64,000 bases of DNA from positions 1,195,501 through 1,259,500 of the forward strand of contig NC_062988.1 of assembly GCF_023078275.1 (NCBI RefSeq). Reading direction: 5' to 3'. Position numbers and translations under genes: made by a program. Every line of letters begins with the position of its first letter. The stretch's first letter is position 1. Shown here one piece after another: positions 32,012 through 42,169 of this stretch. The stretch is from Leguminivora glycinivorella (Eukaryota > Arthropoda > Insecta > Lepidoptera > Tortricidae). Under the pieces are notes generated by a model, which was not told the DNA's origin, searched no databases, and worked only from the letters and a program-made list of their open reading frames with translations.

Positions 32012-32332
32012 GAAAATCATCATCATCCTCCTTGCGTTATCCCGGCATTTGCCACAGCTCATGGGAGCCTGGGGTCCGCTTTGACAACTAATCCCAAGAT
32101 TTGACGTAGGCACTAGTTTTACGAAAGCGACTGCCATCTGACCTTCCAACCCTAATGGTAACTAGGCCTTATTGGAATTAGTCCGGTTTCCTCACGATGT
32201 TTTCCTTCACCGAAAAGCGACTGGCAAATATCAAATGACATTTCGCACATAAGTTCCGAAAAACTCATTGCTGCGAGCCAGGGTTCGACCTCCGGAACGA
32301 AAGTCGCACACACTTACCGCTAGGCGCGCTTC
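32012..32332 (-). mobile_element. tRNA-derived SINE (first family)
   Basis: Full-length inverse match of 22002-22324, with tail complement ATCATCATCATCCTCC at the left and the tRNA head at the right (GGGTTCGACC box diverged, CACTTACCGCTAGG). Confidence 0.75.
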
Positions 32333-32366
32333 CGCGAAGGAAAATCATTTCGCATTTTATCTGTAC

Positions 32367-32847
32367 AGGCCCCGTAGCCGAATGGCATTTCTCCGACGCC
32401 AAACGAAAGCGATACGCCGCTGGCTCTGTCGCGCCAATACGCAAGCGCGATAGAGATAGATATCTACTAGCGCTTCGTTTCGTGAGCGTTTCGTGAGCGA
32501 TTGTGCCATTCGGCTAGCCACCCAGGCCCCGTAGCCGAATGGCATTTCTCCGACGCCAAACGAAAGCGATACGCCGCTGGCTCTGTCGCGCCAATACGCA
32601 AGCGCGATAGAGATAGATATCTACTAGCGCTCGTTTCGTGAGCGTTTCGTGAGCGATTGTGCCATTCGGCTAGCCACCCAGGCCCCGTAGCCGAATGGCA
32701 TTTCTCCGACGCCAAACGAAAGCGATACGCCGCTGGCTCTGTCGCGCCAATACGCAAGCGCGATAGAGATAGATATCTACTAGCGCTTCGTTTCGTGAGC
32801 GTTTCGTGAGCGTTTCGTGAGCGATTGTGCCATTCGGCTAGCCACCC
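32367..32847. repeat. Three near-identical tandem copies of a ~157-bp TIR element
   Basis: The units start at 32367, 32524 and 32680. Each begins AGGCCCCGTAGCCGAATGGC and ends GCCATTCGGCTAGCCACCC, so CCGAATGGCA/TGCCATTCGG are inverted ends. Units 1 and 2 differ by about one base. Unit 3 has one extra GTTTCGTGAGC. The near identity implies very recent duplication. Single diverged relatives are near 33180-33290 and 34110-34200. Open frames across it are by-products. Confidence 0.85.
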
Positions 32848-32851
32848 TGAT

Positions 32852-33012
32852 GTAGTGCGAAAAGATTTGCCTTCGAATTGTTACGGAAACGTACGAACGT
32901 GTCATGCTATTTCAGTCAGTCTCAGTACAACATGTACTGCTGACATTGACTGAACTAGCATGACAAATACGAACGTTTCCGGAAAAATACGAAGGAAACC
33001 CTTTTCGTATTA
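32852..33012. mobile_element. MITE with ~55-bp inverted ends
   Basis: TAGTGCGAAAAGATTTGCC, GTACGAACGTGTCATGCTA on the left face TAGCATGACAAATACGAAC and CCTTTTCGTATTA on the right. A half copy is at 38560-38645. It sits 4 bp after the tandem array. Confidence 0.65.
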
Positions 33013-33169
33013 CATTTGTATGTACAATGAGCTGCAAAAGTGCATGGCGAATTTATCAATGAATTCATTCATAATTTATCCATGCAATTTTGCATATCAC
33101 TGTACTTGTATGTACCTCGCTTGAAAGCGCTAATTTCCTAACGAAACCGATCTCAGTGTGCTTACAAAA

Positions 33170-33290
33170 CGCTCACGATAGTAACTATCTATCTCCATCG
33201 CTCTTGCGTATTGGCGCGACAGAGCCATACTTCATTTCTGTGGCGATTCGGTGGCGTTTCGCGTCGCAGAAATGGCATTCGGCTACGGGG
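33170..33290 (-). repeat. Diverged relative of the 32367 tandem unit
   Basis: ATCGCTCTTGCGTATTGGCG, CGACAGAGCCA and GAAATGGCATTCGGCTACGG match the unit in inverse orientation. Confidence 0.5.
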
Positions 33291-33499
33291 TCTGAAGTCC
33301 TAGATATGCCTTATTTGTGCAATGAGCTACCAACAAGCTGTTGAGCGGTGGCGTGGGTCCCACTTACTCGCACTAAGTCCCCCCATTGTTCCTGTAATTG
33401 CAGTGGGGAGGGGGGAGTCAATGGCGTTAAGAGGTAGGGGAATGGCGATTATCATTACAAAGGTGGTCCTCGTTTTCCTCTTTGGATGTTGACATTATG

Positions 33500-33750
33500 G
33501 AAAATATTTTTTCACCACACCACTGGTAAAGGCTTTCTTTGCTATTCGAAAACGGATAGCTAAATTGCATTTTATCCACAAGAGTGCAAAGTAATTTCAT
33601 ACAAATTTTAACTTGATGTCTTAAGCTAGCTGATAGAATTTACCTATAAATGATGATTTTGAATCATAAATATTGAATATCGATTGATTTATTTTAGTTT
33701 GATGTTTCATAGTCTGTATTTTGTTCGTGTTGGTGTGGTGAAAAATTTTG
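33500..33750. mobile_element. MITE with TTTTTTCACCACACCAC ends
   Basis: TATTTTTTCACCACACCACT at 33505 faces GTTGGTGTGGTGAAAAATT at 33728. The interior is AT-rich and non-coding. Confidence 0.6.
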
Positions 33751-33769
33751 TGTTTCACTCGGCGGCAAA

Positions 33770-33922
33770 GTTTGTTTAACCTTCGTGCCTTGAAACCCTC
33801 GCAATGCTCAAGATTCCACTTTTTGAACCACTTCGCTACGCTCGCGGTTCAATATTGGAATCTTTCGCTAGCTTGGGTTTAAATTTTGACACGAGCGGTT
33901 AAACCACAACTTTGCCCCCTTG
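33770..33922. repeat. Fold-back sequence
   Basis: GTTTAACC at the left faces GGTTAAAC at the right, and GATTCCA / TGGAATC flank an inner GAACCACTTCGCTACGCTCG. The design resembles the palindrome inside 11808-12226, with different sequence. Confidence 0.45.
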
Positions 33923-33924
33923 TA

Positions 33925-34995
33925 AAACAAATAACTATTACACAATTCAATGGTTTTTGTCTATAGCTATGTTTGACTTTTTAAATTTTTTATTGTTATA
34001 AAAATTAGGAATTCTCTCATTTTATGGGAGAGCCTGTATTTTGTACTTATAGTGACTTGTATATTTATGAGTACTTGAATCTTTTTCTTAAAAAAAAAAA
34101 AAAACACAGTCTGGCTTCGTCACGCCAATACGGAAGAGCGATTGAGATAGCTACTATAGCTAGCTACGATAACGCGTTTGTGCATTTGGCTACGCCTGGG
34201 AGGAAAATGAGGCCTTACGTTTGTATGAAAAGGCGATTTCGCACGGTCCGTTCCTTTTCCTCTAAACGCCTAGCTGTCTAATTAAACAGCATAATTATTC
34301 GAATAAATAAAACGGTGGTAAACATGTTTTTTTTGCGGTTTGTGGTGTGGGTCAAGTACGGATATAGGGAATATCTTTTAATCACACTCCCATAGTAAAT
34401 GTGCAATTGCACACAGGCTGAGCGGGAGTTATAGATAGATAAATCGTTCGTCCTAGGACTCCTAGGGCGTTATGATGTTTTAAATATTTTTTATTTTGCA
34501 ATTGTGTGATGAATGTGCGTAATTCGGGGCGTAGGAATATTGCAAACTCAATTATTTAAATCGTTATAGGGGGAATAGAATGAAACTTTATTTTATATAA
34601 TTTATGTTACAGAATTATAGCCTACTCTCGATTTAATTTCCTGTAATATTTAACATAAAACCAATGTTTCGTAAAATTTTCACAATTTGGGTGATAAGGG
34701 GGCCGGGGGGAGAACTCTCGTTAGCAATGTTAACCTTCCGTCCCACGTTGCACAATGTACTATTACTTAAAAGAGAAATACGATAACAAATACCCGGTAA
34801 AAACTGGAAACATTTGAAAACTTTTAACATTCCATATTCGCCGAAACGCCCGATTCCGATGAAGTGGTACCTACTCGACGTGGAAATTGAAATCGATGCT
34901 GGAAAAGTTACATTCTGATTGAGTTGCAGTGTATATCCATGTTTGAAACAGTGAAAATTGGATGTAAAATCAAATTGAATAAGTAATCTGTCATA
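33925..34995. other. Mostly unassigned sequence
   Basis: A decayed relative of the 32367 unit lies at about 34110-34200. The rest is AT-rich without recognisable genes; the plus frame 34024-34281 runs through that relic. Confidence 0.3.
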
Positions 34996-34999
34996 GACA

Positions 35000-35335
35000 T
35001 TAAATAAATGTCATATACAAAGAAAAAGTGACCAAGGCCAGTGTTCCGAGCTGGAATCGAACCAGCGTACTCCGCTTACCGGGCGAATGCCTGAACCACT
35101 CGGCCATCGGTGCACAAAGCCAAGGGTCGAAATTTCCAAGTATATGACATTCCCGAAGGCTCGTGGCGCCCTCTTCTATCCCTGAGGTAGAACAGTGTGG
35201 TTCGACCTCCTAGCTGAATCAACTTAGGTGATTACAAGCTAGCGAAGAGAGATGGCGCTGCCATTCATACTCTAAGAACAAAAATACAAGTAATAATATT
35301 TTCTATGGAAATAATTTAATTTGTTCTTAGAGTAA
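35000..35335 (-). repeat. Repeat with tRNA-like head
   Basis: The reverse complement of 35041-35115 reads like a tRNA: A-box-like GATGGCCGAGTGGTTCAGG, anticodon-type stem with loop CCGGTAA, B box GCTGGTTCGATTCCAGC. The acceptor stem pairs only partly, so it is not a functional tRNA gene. A similar head, preceded by the same AAAGTGACCAAG, occurs at 49205-49265. This may be a third SINE family. Confidence 0.5.
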
Positions 35336-35379
35336 TCTGTCATAGGGCCGAAAGAGATGAAACTCGAAATCTAATAGTT

Positions 35380-35634
35380 TGACGACCGGTCTGGCGCAGT
35401 CGGTAGTGACACTGCCTGCTGCGCCGCGGTCCCGGGTTCGAATCCCGGTAAGGGCATTTATTTGTGTGATGAGCACAGATATTTGTTCCTGAGTCATGGA
35501 TGTTTTCTATATATATAAGTATTTATATATTATATATATCGTTGTCTGAGTACCCACAACACAAGCCTTCTTGAGCTTACCGTGGGCCTCAGTCAATCTG
35601 TGTAAGAATGTCCTATAATATTTATTTATTTATT
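35380..35634 (+). mobile_element. tRNA-derived SINE (second family), full copy
   Basis: The head GACCGGTCTGGCGCAGTCGG carries the A box and GTCCCGGGTTCGAATCCC the B box. The body (TGATGAGCACAGATATTTGT, CCTGAGTCATGG, CGTTGTCTGAGTACCC, GCCTCAGTCAATCTGTGTAA) ends in (ATTT)n. TAATAGTT at 35372-35379 and 35635-35642 is the likely target duplication. Partial copies are at 20326, 30945, 41600 and 58245. Confidence 0.85.
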
Positions 35635-35651
35635 TAATAGTTCCGTTTTTT

Positions 35652-35706
35652 AACCCCCGACGCAAAAACGACGGGGTGATGTAAGTTTGACATGTCTGTC
35701 TGTCTT

Positions 35707-35739
<33 letters not shown>

Positions 35740-35865
35740 GTGTGTGTCTTTCTGTGGCATCGTAGCTCCCGCACGGATGAACCGATTTAGATTTAGTTTT
35801 TTTTGTTTGAAAGCTGAGTTAGTCGGGAGTGTTCTTAGCCATGTTTCATGAAATTTGGTCCACGA
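35652..35865 (+). mobile_element. AACCCCCGAC MITE, 3' truncated
   Basis: AACCCCCGACGCAAAAACGA, a TGTC simple repeat, then TGGCATCGTAGCTCCCG and CATGTTTCATGAAA. It stops at GGTCCACG; the right inverted end is missing. Confidence 0.6.
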
Positions 35866-35914
35866 AACAACGTATCGCATACGTGTGCGCAATAAAACAA
35901 GTGCCAGATCGTGT

Positions 35915-36050
35915 AGTTACCGGCATAAATAAAGTGATGATTTCTGTACCTTGTCACATTAATATCTTGTTTGAAATGTCATACCAAGTTGTCAAATGAT
36001 TAAAAGCGACAAGGTACAGAAATTATCACTTATTTATGCCGGTGACTGTA
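35915..36050. mobile_element. Hairpin MITE, ~36-bp arms
   Basis: ACCGGCATAAATAAAGTGAT, then TTTCTGTACCTTGTC on the left face GACAAGGTACAGAAATTATC and TTATGCCGGT on the right. Confidence 0.65.
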
Positions 36051-36064
36051 CATTGTACAATGAC

Positions 36065-36612
36065 CATGACTTTTTTAGGGTTCCGTAGTGAACTAGGAAC
36101 CCTTATACTTTCGCCATGTCTGTCTGTCCGTCCGTCCGTCCGTCCGCGGATAATCTCAGTAACCGTAAGCACTAGAAAGCTGAAATTTGGTACCAATATG
36201 TATATCAAACACGCCAACAAAGTGCAAAAATAAAAAATGGAAAAAAATGTTTTATTAGGGTACCCCCCCTACATGTAAAGTGGGGGCTGATATTTTTTTT
36301 CATTCCAACCCCAACGTGTGATATATTGTAGGATAGGTATTTAAAAATGAATACGGGTTTACTAAGATTATTTTCTGATAATATTAATATTTTCGGAAAT
36401 AATCGCTCCTAAAGGAAAAAAAAGTGCGTCCCCCCCTCTAACTTTTGAACCGTATGTTTAAAAAATATTAAAAAAATCACCAAAGTAGAACTTTGTAAAT
36501 ACTTTCTAGGAAAATTGTTTTGAACTTGATAAGTTTAGAAGTTTTTGAGAAAAATACGAAAAACTACGAAACCCTACACAGCGTGGCCCGACACGCTCTT
36601 GGCCGGTTTTTA
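36065..36612 (+). mobile_element. ~540-bp repeat with AGGGTTCCGTAG inverted blocks
   Basis: Intact copy of the family at 18305-18833, in the opposite orientation. It provides the empty-site reference GATAATATTAATATTTTCGG for the insertion at 42485. Confidence 0.65.
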
Positions 36613-36776
36613 AATTGTTTATTTATTGAAAAAAACCAACAGCGATACAGAGTAATTTTATCTTATGTACATAGTATTACAGGTTTTCCTTTGCAATTTG
36701 TATTGTATAACATCATTAATGTATGTTGTTTCTCAGTGGATTCCAATATGAAAGTCAGTACTATCGTATTTATCAT

Positions 36777-36990
36777 TGATACTAATATTATAAATGGGAA
36801 AGTGTGTGTCTGTTTGTTTGTCCGTCCTTCACGGCAAAGCGGAGCGACGTATGGACGTGTTTTTTGAAGTGGAGACAGTTGAAGGGATGGAGTGACATAG
36901 GCTACTTTTTGTCTCTTTCTAACCCCCCACTTCCCCAGAATGGGGGGTGGAAATTTGTATGCAGCATTCCGCAATTTTCGAATTTAACTC
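36777..36990 (+). mobile_element. Helitron-like element, degraded
   Basis: ACTAATATTATAAATGGGAA to TCTCTTTCTAAC matches 1821-2002. After that the sequence diverges and no CTAG end remains. Confidence 0.5.
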
Positions 36991-37410
36991 AAGCGAAACG
37001 GGAAAAAGTTAGTATATGATAACTGACACAAAAACAACCAAGTTTCGCATCAAAGACCACACTCGAAACTGATATATCAATAATGTGTAGATACCTAAAA
37101 CTATAAGCTTAAGTAATTATACCCTTAAAAGTCTGTAAGGAGTAGGTTGTTGAATACAATTTGAAATAAGTACTAAATTCATCAAAATATAATAACTTTA
37201 TAGTGGTTGGTAACTATTATAGAGATAGAATTTGATTAAAATGAAATCTTTTCAGGGCAATGACAGAGAGAGATTGAATATTTTATTTATTTTGCTTCTA
37301 GGGCTCATTTAATCTTCAAAGTTGATTACTTATCTATCGTTAACTTTGAATTGACCCTTGTTTCAGTATCACTTGTCATGTCAGAGTTTTGAATGATTCA
37401 CGGTTATTTT
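36991..37410. other. Unassigned AT-rich sequence
   Basis: Nothing recognised. Confidence 0.3.
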
Positions 37411-37414
37411 CATT

Positions 37415-37530
37415 AGACTTATATTGAGTTTTCCGTGATCATGATGCATGCAACTGCGTCGAAATATCGGGAGCTCGACAAAAATCAAAAAGGTAATCAC
37501 GGTCTATATCCCGGTCAATATAAGTCACTT
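37415..37530 (+). repeat. Fold-back segment with Penelope-like hairpin
   Basis: ACTTATATTGA faces TCAATATAAGT across the segment. Inside, GATGCATGCAACTGCGTC forms a 6-bp stem directly followed by GAAATATCGG, with AAAAGGTAATCACGG downstream. The stem-plus-GAAA layout and the AAAGGTAA block parallel 10560-10610. Confidence 0.35.
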
Positions 37531-37715
37531 GTCATGTCATTTGTCTCTTTCGCACTTACACGTATGATAGAGCGTGATAGGTATAGTGACAAGTTATACA
37601 GGCTGTCCTACGGCTGTGCCACATGGAGGGAAAGTATCTGAAATATCACATAATTATAGGATATTTATCTGAAAGAAGAGATTTAAATAGAAAAAAAAAA
37701 TATTCAATCATAAAG

Positions 37716-37894
37716 TCCATACTAATATTATAAATGGGAAAGTGTGTGTGTCTGCTTGTTTGTCCGTTCTTCACGGCAAAACGGAGCGACGAATTGACGT
37801 AATTTTTTAAGTGGAGATAGTTGAAGGGATGGAGAGTGACATAGGCTACTTTTTGTCTCTTTCTAACGCGAGCGAAGCCGCGGGCAAACGCTAG
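37716..37894 (+). mobile_element. Short Helitron-like element
   Basis: TCCATACTAATATTATAAAT to GCGGGCAAACGCTAG followed by T. This is the best preserved copy together with 1821-2002. Confidence 0.6.
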
Positions 37895-38122
37895 TATTCA
37901 ATAAAATGATTTGATTTGTTCCCTAATTGTAAGTATGAATATATTTTGTTAAATAATAAATTCTGTAATATTAATTTTAATACTTAAATAGATAAGTCCG
38001 AACCGCGCTCTAGTTGTAAACAAGCCATTTCCGGCTTAGCAGTTAAGATACACGAAACTTTGCGCATAAGTTAAGATTTTGAACTTTAATAAATAAATAA
38101 AACAAAATTAAAATTTTGAAAA

Positions 38123-38316
38123 AACCCCCGACCGCGACATAGTGGACCGATTTTCATGAAACATGGCTAAGAACACTTCCGTCTAACTCAGCTTTCAAAA
38201 AAAAAAAGATCTAAATCGGTTCATCAGTTCGGGAGCTACGAATGCTACGATGCCACAGACAAACACACACACACACTTGAAACTTATAACACCCCGTCGT
38301 TTTTGCGTCGGGGGTT
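38123..38316 (-). mobile_element. AACCCCCGAC MITE, both ends present
   Basis: AACCCCCGACCGCGACATAG at one end and TTTTGCGTCGGGGGTT at the other. The simple repeat is short here (AC-rich, about 20 bp). Confidence 0.65.
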
Positions 38317-38559
38317 CAAATTGTAGTTTGGACCTCTGTGTCAAGAGGAAGCAATTCACATATTTTTAAACTGCAAAGGGATGTTTTCATAGACTAAGGG
38401 TAAGCATTAGAGTTCTCTTGTTACTTCCGACCCCGTTGAATTAACGCTCCGTGACGGTAAAGTGTTTAGGACATTGACTTATATATCTCTTAATAAGGAC
38501 GTGGCATAAAAATGATGGTAGCTCAGAGATGCTTCCTATCGTCCCAACGGTACAGACGT

Positions 38560-38645
38560 AGTGCGAAAAGATTTTCCTTCGTATTGTTACCGAAAGGTAC
38601 GAACGTGTCATGCTATAGTCTCAGCCTCAGTACAAGCTGCACTGA
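38560..38645 (+). mobile_element. Half copy of the 32852 MITE
   Basis: TAGTGCGAAAAGATTTTCC to GTACGAACGTGTCATGCTAT matches the left arm; the right arm is absent. CATTGACTTAT, TTAATAAGGACGTGGCAT occurs on both sides (38472 and 38648), so the flank is duplicated around it. Confidence 0.5.
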
Positions 38646-38956
38646 CATTGACTTATAAATCTTTTAATAAGGACGTGGCATACAGTCCACCAATTGCAAC
38701 CCTCGGCCACTATAGAACTATGACATAGTGACGTTATAAATCAGGTTGTAAGAAATCTCTTACTGCTTGTCATTTTGACATGGTTGTAAAGTGGCCTAGG
38801 GTTCCAATCCGACGGGGTTGACTGTACGGGTACTAAAAAGGGAAGCAGCTCAGAGATGTCAATAGAATCTTAGAATATCTTTATTGCGAACCATGGAACC
38901 TACATCTAGAGTTGTTACATTACATTAAAATAGAGCGGCATGGCGCCCTGACGGCC

Positions 38957-39063
38957 CAGCCACGACATTGGTCTAAGCGCGACAACGGTGAGCGGCAGCT
39001 ATACGTTGGAATGAAAAGTCCCATCGCTGTGTCTCGCTCGACCAATGTCGTGGCTGAGCCGTG
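38957..39063. mobile_element. Hairpin MITE with GGCCCAGCCACGACATTGG ends
   Basis: The left end GGCCCAGCCACGACATTGGT faces ACCAATGTCGTGGCTGAGCC. The total length is about 107 bp. Confidence 0.6.
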
Positions 39064-39603
39064 AGAGGGCATTGCAAAGCAATCTTATGTCTAGTTATCG
39101 TAGTGCTTCCCATCGTCTCAACAGTACGATGCTACCGATCGGATCAGTTAAAACTGTGTGTGGAAGTGGATTGCCATGACAGTTTTTTGGCTTTATCATG
39201 GTAATAGGAAGGAACACCATTGTGCACTTAATAAATGCCAAGCATGCAGTTTATACGATGGTTCGCGCGTGTGATGACTCATCTCAACCAATCGAGTTGT
39301 AGCGTTATAACAAGACGCATAAACGAGAATGTTCACTCAAAATTATATGGATTGACATATCCCTAATTTTGAAATCTATGGTGTAGAAATTTTATTTTAG
39401 CGCGGGATTTTATTGCGTTCTTTTTGCGTTCAAGTGCGAGTATGTGTAGTATGTGTTACTATATGTTAAATCGACACGAGTTGAAATCGTAGTAGTTGGC
39501 ATTATTAAAAGAGACATATTAGGAGATTTTAAATTATAAAACAATCTTAAACGAAATTTAATTATGTCACGTTTTGTAACTTAACCTTCGAAATAATACT
39601 TTA

Positions 39604-39781
39604 TCCACACAATATTATAAACGGGAAAGTGTGTGTGTCTGTTTGTTTGTCCGTCCTTCACGGCAAAATGGAGAAACGAATTGTCGTGATTTTTTAAGTG
39701 GTGATAGTTGAAGGGATGGAAAGTGACATAGGCTACTTTTTGTCTCTTTCTAACGCGAGCGAAGCCGCGGCCAAAAGCTAG
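39604..39781 (+). mobile_element. Short Helitron-like element
   Basis: TCCACACAATATTATAAACG after an A, ending GCGGCCAAAAGCTAG before a T. Confidence 0.6.
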
Positions 39782-39984
39782 TATTATAAACATACACGAT
39801 ATATTTTTTGTCCCCCTCGTGGTGACGTGCTTTAAATGACACCATCCGCTTTCATCCCGTGGGTGTCGTAGAAGTCGATTGTGGGATTTAGGTTCTATTG
39901 CGATGTGGGTGATGAGCAACCTATAACTACGATATCACAATTTTATTGTGTTTTTTTCATCCTATTATTTGTTGAAAACTTGAG

Positions 39985-40030
39985 CAGTTTCATGTGCTCT
40001 GCCTACCCTTTTGAGAATACAGGCGTAAAT
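39985..40030 (+). repeat. GTAT-tail retroposon fragment
   Basis: AGTTTCATGTGCTCTGCCTA and GAATACAGGCGT. It is cut by the palindromic element that follows. Confidence 0.5.
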
Positions 40031-40356
40031 GGGCCATTTTTTTCAAAGTTGTCCACCCCACTTTTTTGTAACATGGGTATTTTTTTACGCGATTCATACT
40101 CAGAATCGAGAGCTCTTTCGATCCTGATAGGAGAAAAAAAATGTCCCAAGATTTCCATACATTTTTTTCGAACCTTCCATTCCGTTACCGCCATACAAAA
40201 TGTATGAAAAAGTGGTAACGGAATGGGAAAAAAACCTTGGGACACTTTTTTTCTCCTATTAGGATTGAAAGAGCTCGCGATTCTGAGTGAAAAACACACA
40301 AAAAATTCCAAATCTAAAAAAAGGGGGTGGAAAACTTTGAAAAAAAAATGGCCCAA
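40030..40356. mobile_element. ~325-bp near-complete palindrome
   Basis: GGGCCATTTTTTTCAAAGTT, TCCACCCC, GATTCATACTCAGAATCG, ATCCTGATAGGAGAAAAAAA and TGTCCCAAG on the left are mirrored by CTTGGGACA, TTTTTTTCTCCTATTAGGAT, CGATTCTGAGTG, GGGGTGGA and CTTTGAAAAAAAAATGGCCC on the right. The centre is near 40198 (ATACAAAATGTAT). Frames through it on both strands are mirror artefacts. Confidence 0.75.
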
Positions 40357-40610
40357 ATATAAAGAGCGTTATTTAAAATGCTTTAGTCCTTATAAAGTAT
40401 TTCACGTGTAATCAGGGCTCGTCAACCGTTTCACTGCGCGGTAAGTGACGTAACCCTCCACGGTCGTAACACGATATCTGCCGGATAATAAAATATCGAG
40501 CATTATGCCCTCGTAAAACATATCGACGCCAGTTGGCTACAGGATATCTTACTGTTTAGTGTCGAAAGATATGATTCACACTTGAAACTGTCTTGTTAAA
40601 AGGTATTAAG

Positions 40611-41104
40611 TAGAGATGCAACGAATAGTTGTTTGGCCGGATACCGGATACCGAATATTCGGCCTAACCATCGGCCGAATATTCGGTATCCGACCACCGA
40701 ATATTCGGCCAGCAGAATTTTACCTACAATACCTACCTAATTTAAGCAGGGAGCGGGCGCGTCGTGCAGGGGGCCGATACTCTCACGCGTTCGAATTCAG
40801 AAAATTGTCACTGAAAATAATAGGCAAGTCACCGATTTCAACCGGTATTTTAGTGACAGTGAGACTCAAAAATCGGCCCCCAGGTTTTGACTTGTTTCTT
40901 TGTTTTTGTTTAAATGTTTATTTTTTTTAATAATAAAGGGCTATGATTATGAGTATTATAACCGTAACTGTTTTTTTTACATTTAATTTATTTACTCCAA
41001 AATCATTCAATCATAAATAGCACATCCGGTATCCGGCCAAATATTAAAATAAGGGCCGAATAGGCCGGATACCGAAAAGTAACCGAATATTCGGTGCATC
41101 TCTA
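40611..41104. mobile_element. TIR element, TAGAGATGCAxCGAAT ends (hAT-like)
   Basis: TAGAGATGCAACGAATA at the left and CCGAATATTCGGTGCATCTC, then TA, at the right are inverted. CCGAATATTCGG palindromes repeat inside both ends. An 8-bp duplication expected for hAT is not visible. There is no transposase frame. A fragment with the same end is at 55255-55290. Confidence 0.55.
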
Positions 41105-41156
41105 GTTTCACACACACACACACGTTTAGGCAGCCGGACGGCAGTCACTACAAGAG

Positions 41157-41383
41157 CACAGTATAATAAAGAGTACTATCGTACAGTATGGCCACTCCCC
41201 GCTGAAAGTGCCGCCCACCCCCTCTCGGTTACCTCACAGTTACCGCCTGTCAAAAACGCGAACAGTCGACCTGTCATATCTCACTCATACAAGCATGATA
41301 CGCGTTTACTTACACGAGCTTAGACTGTGTGCTAGGAACGCGCCTCTTTCATATATTTGATCGCCAGTGTCCGAGGTGTGATA
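41157..41383 (+). mobile_element. CACA element copy
   Basis: CACAGTATAATAAAGAGTAC to TGTCCGAGGTGTG, matching 14393-14623. No matching 7-bp flanks remain. Confidence 0.65.
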
Positions 41384-41599
41384 CAACTATGTTCTATCAC
41401 ACCAATATGTCGGAAAGGGACAAACGAACTTTATCGGCTCGATAACTTTAAAGTACGTTTATGAATAAGGGGGTTACTATGTATCCTTATTATAGAGTCT
41501 GATGGGAAGAGGAGATTCTCAATAGTTACATCCCACGACTCTTCTCTTTCCGAATAGACTACGTTTAGTAACGATTTTATATATAAATAAATAAATAAA

Positions 41600-41790
41600 T
41601 ATTGGGGACACCTTACACAGATCGACTTAGCCACAAACTAAGCAAAGCTTGTACTATGGGTGCTAAGCGACGATATACACACTTAAATAGATATCCATGA
41701 TTCAGGAACAAATATCTGTGCTCACCACACAAAAAAATGTCCTTACCGGGATTCGAACCCAGGACCGCTGCTTAGCAGGCAGGGTTTGCA
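41600..41790 (-). mobile_element. tRNA-derived SINE (second family)
   Basis: AATAAATAAATAAATATTGG tail complement, CACACAAAAAAATGTCC and ATTCGAACCCAGGACCGC (B-box complement). The tRNA 5' half is lost. Confidence 0.65.
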
Positions 41791-41799
41791 ACAAGTGTC

Positions 41800-42165
41800 A
41801 ACCGATTTACTTATTAGCCAGCTAACATACTGACAATGCTTTACATTCTCAATAAAAGATTTGATGGCGCGAACATGATCACTCGACGGGAGATAAAGCC
41901 GTAAATACTCGGTAAGTTACGAGTATCCAGTAACAGGTCGTAAACGAGTACTAAAGTATTTTAAGAGTTTGTGGAAGTATTTCATGGGTTATAACCGTTG
42001 AGGCAATTTTTAACAATTAAAGGGTCAAATGAAAATAAAATTCTCTTGTTTTTTTCTTTGGTAGTTTTTATAAAACTTTTTATGTGGAATAGATACAACA
42101 AATATATCTATCATCCATATTAAATATCATTTAAACTTACATACAATTTTAACTAAATAAACTGT
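41800..42165. other. Unassigned AT-rich sequence
   Basis: Nothing recognised. Confidence 0.3.
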
Positions 42166-42169
42166 GACT

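Noticed and set aside
32268..32757. Arg-rich open frames on both strands
   Set aside because: They are part of the tandem TIR element and a SINE; the three copies fall in different frames.
40003..40411. Overlapping frames of about 110 codons
   Set aside because: Mirror-image frames in a palindrome, with no domain.
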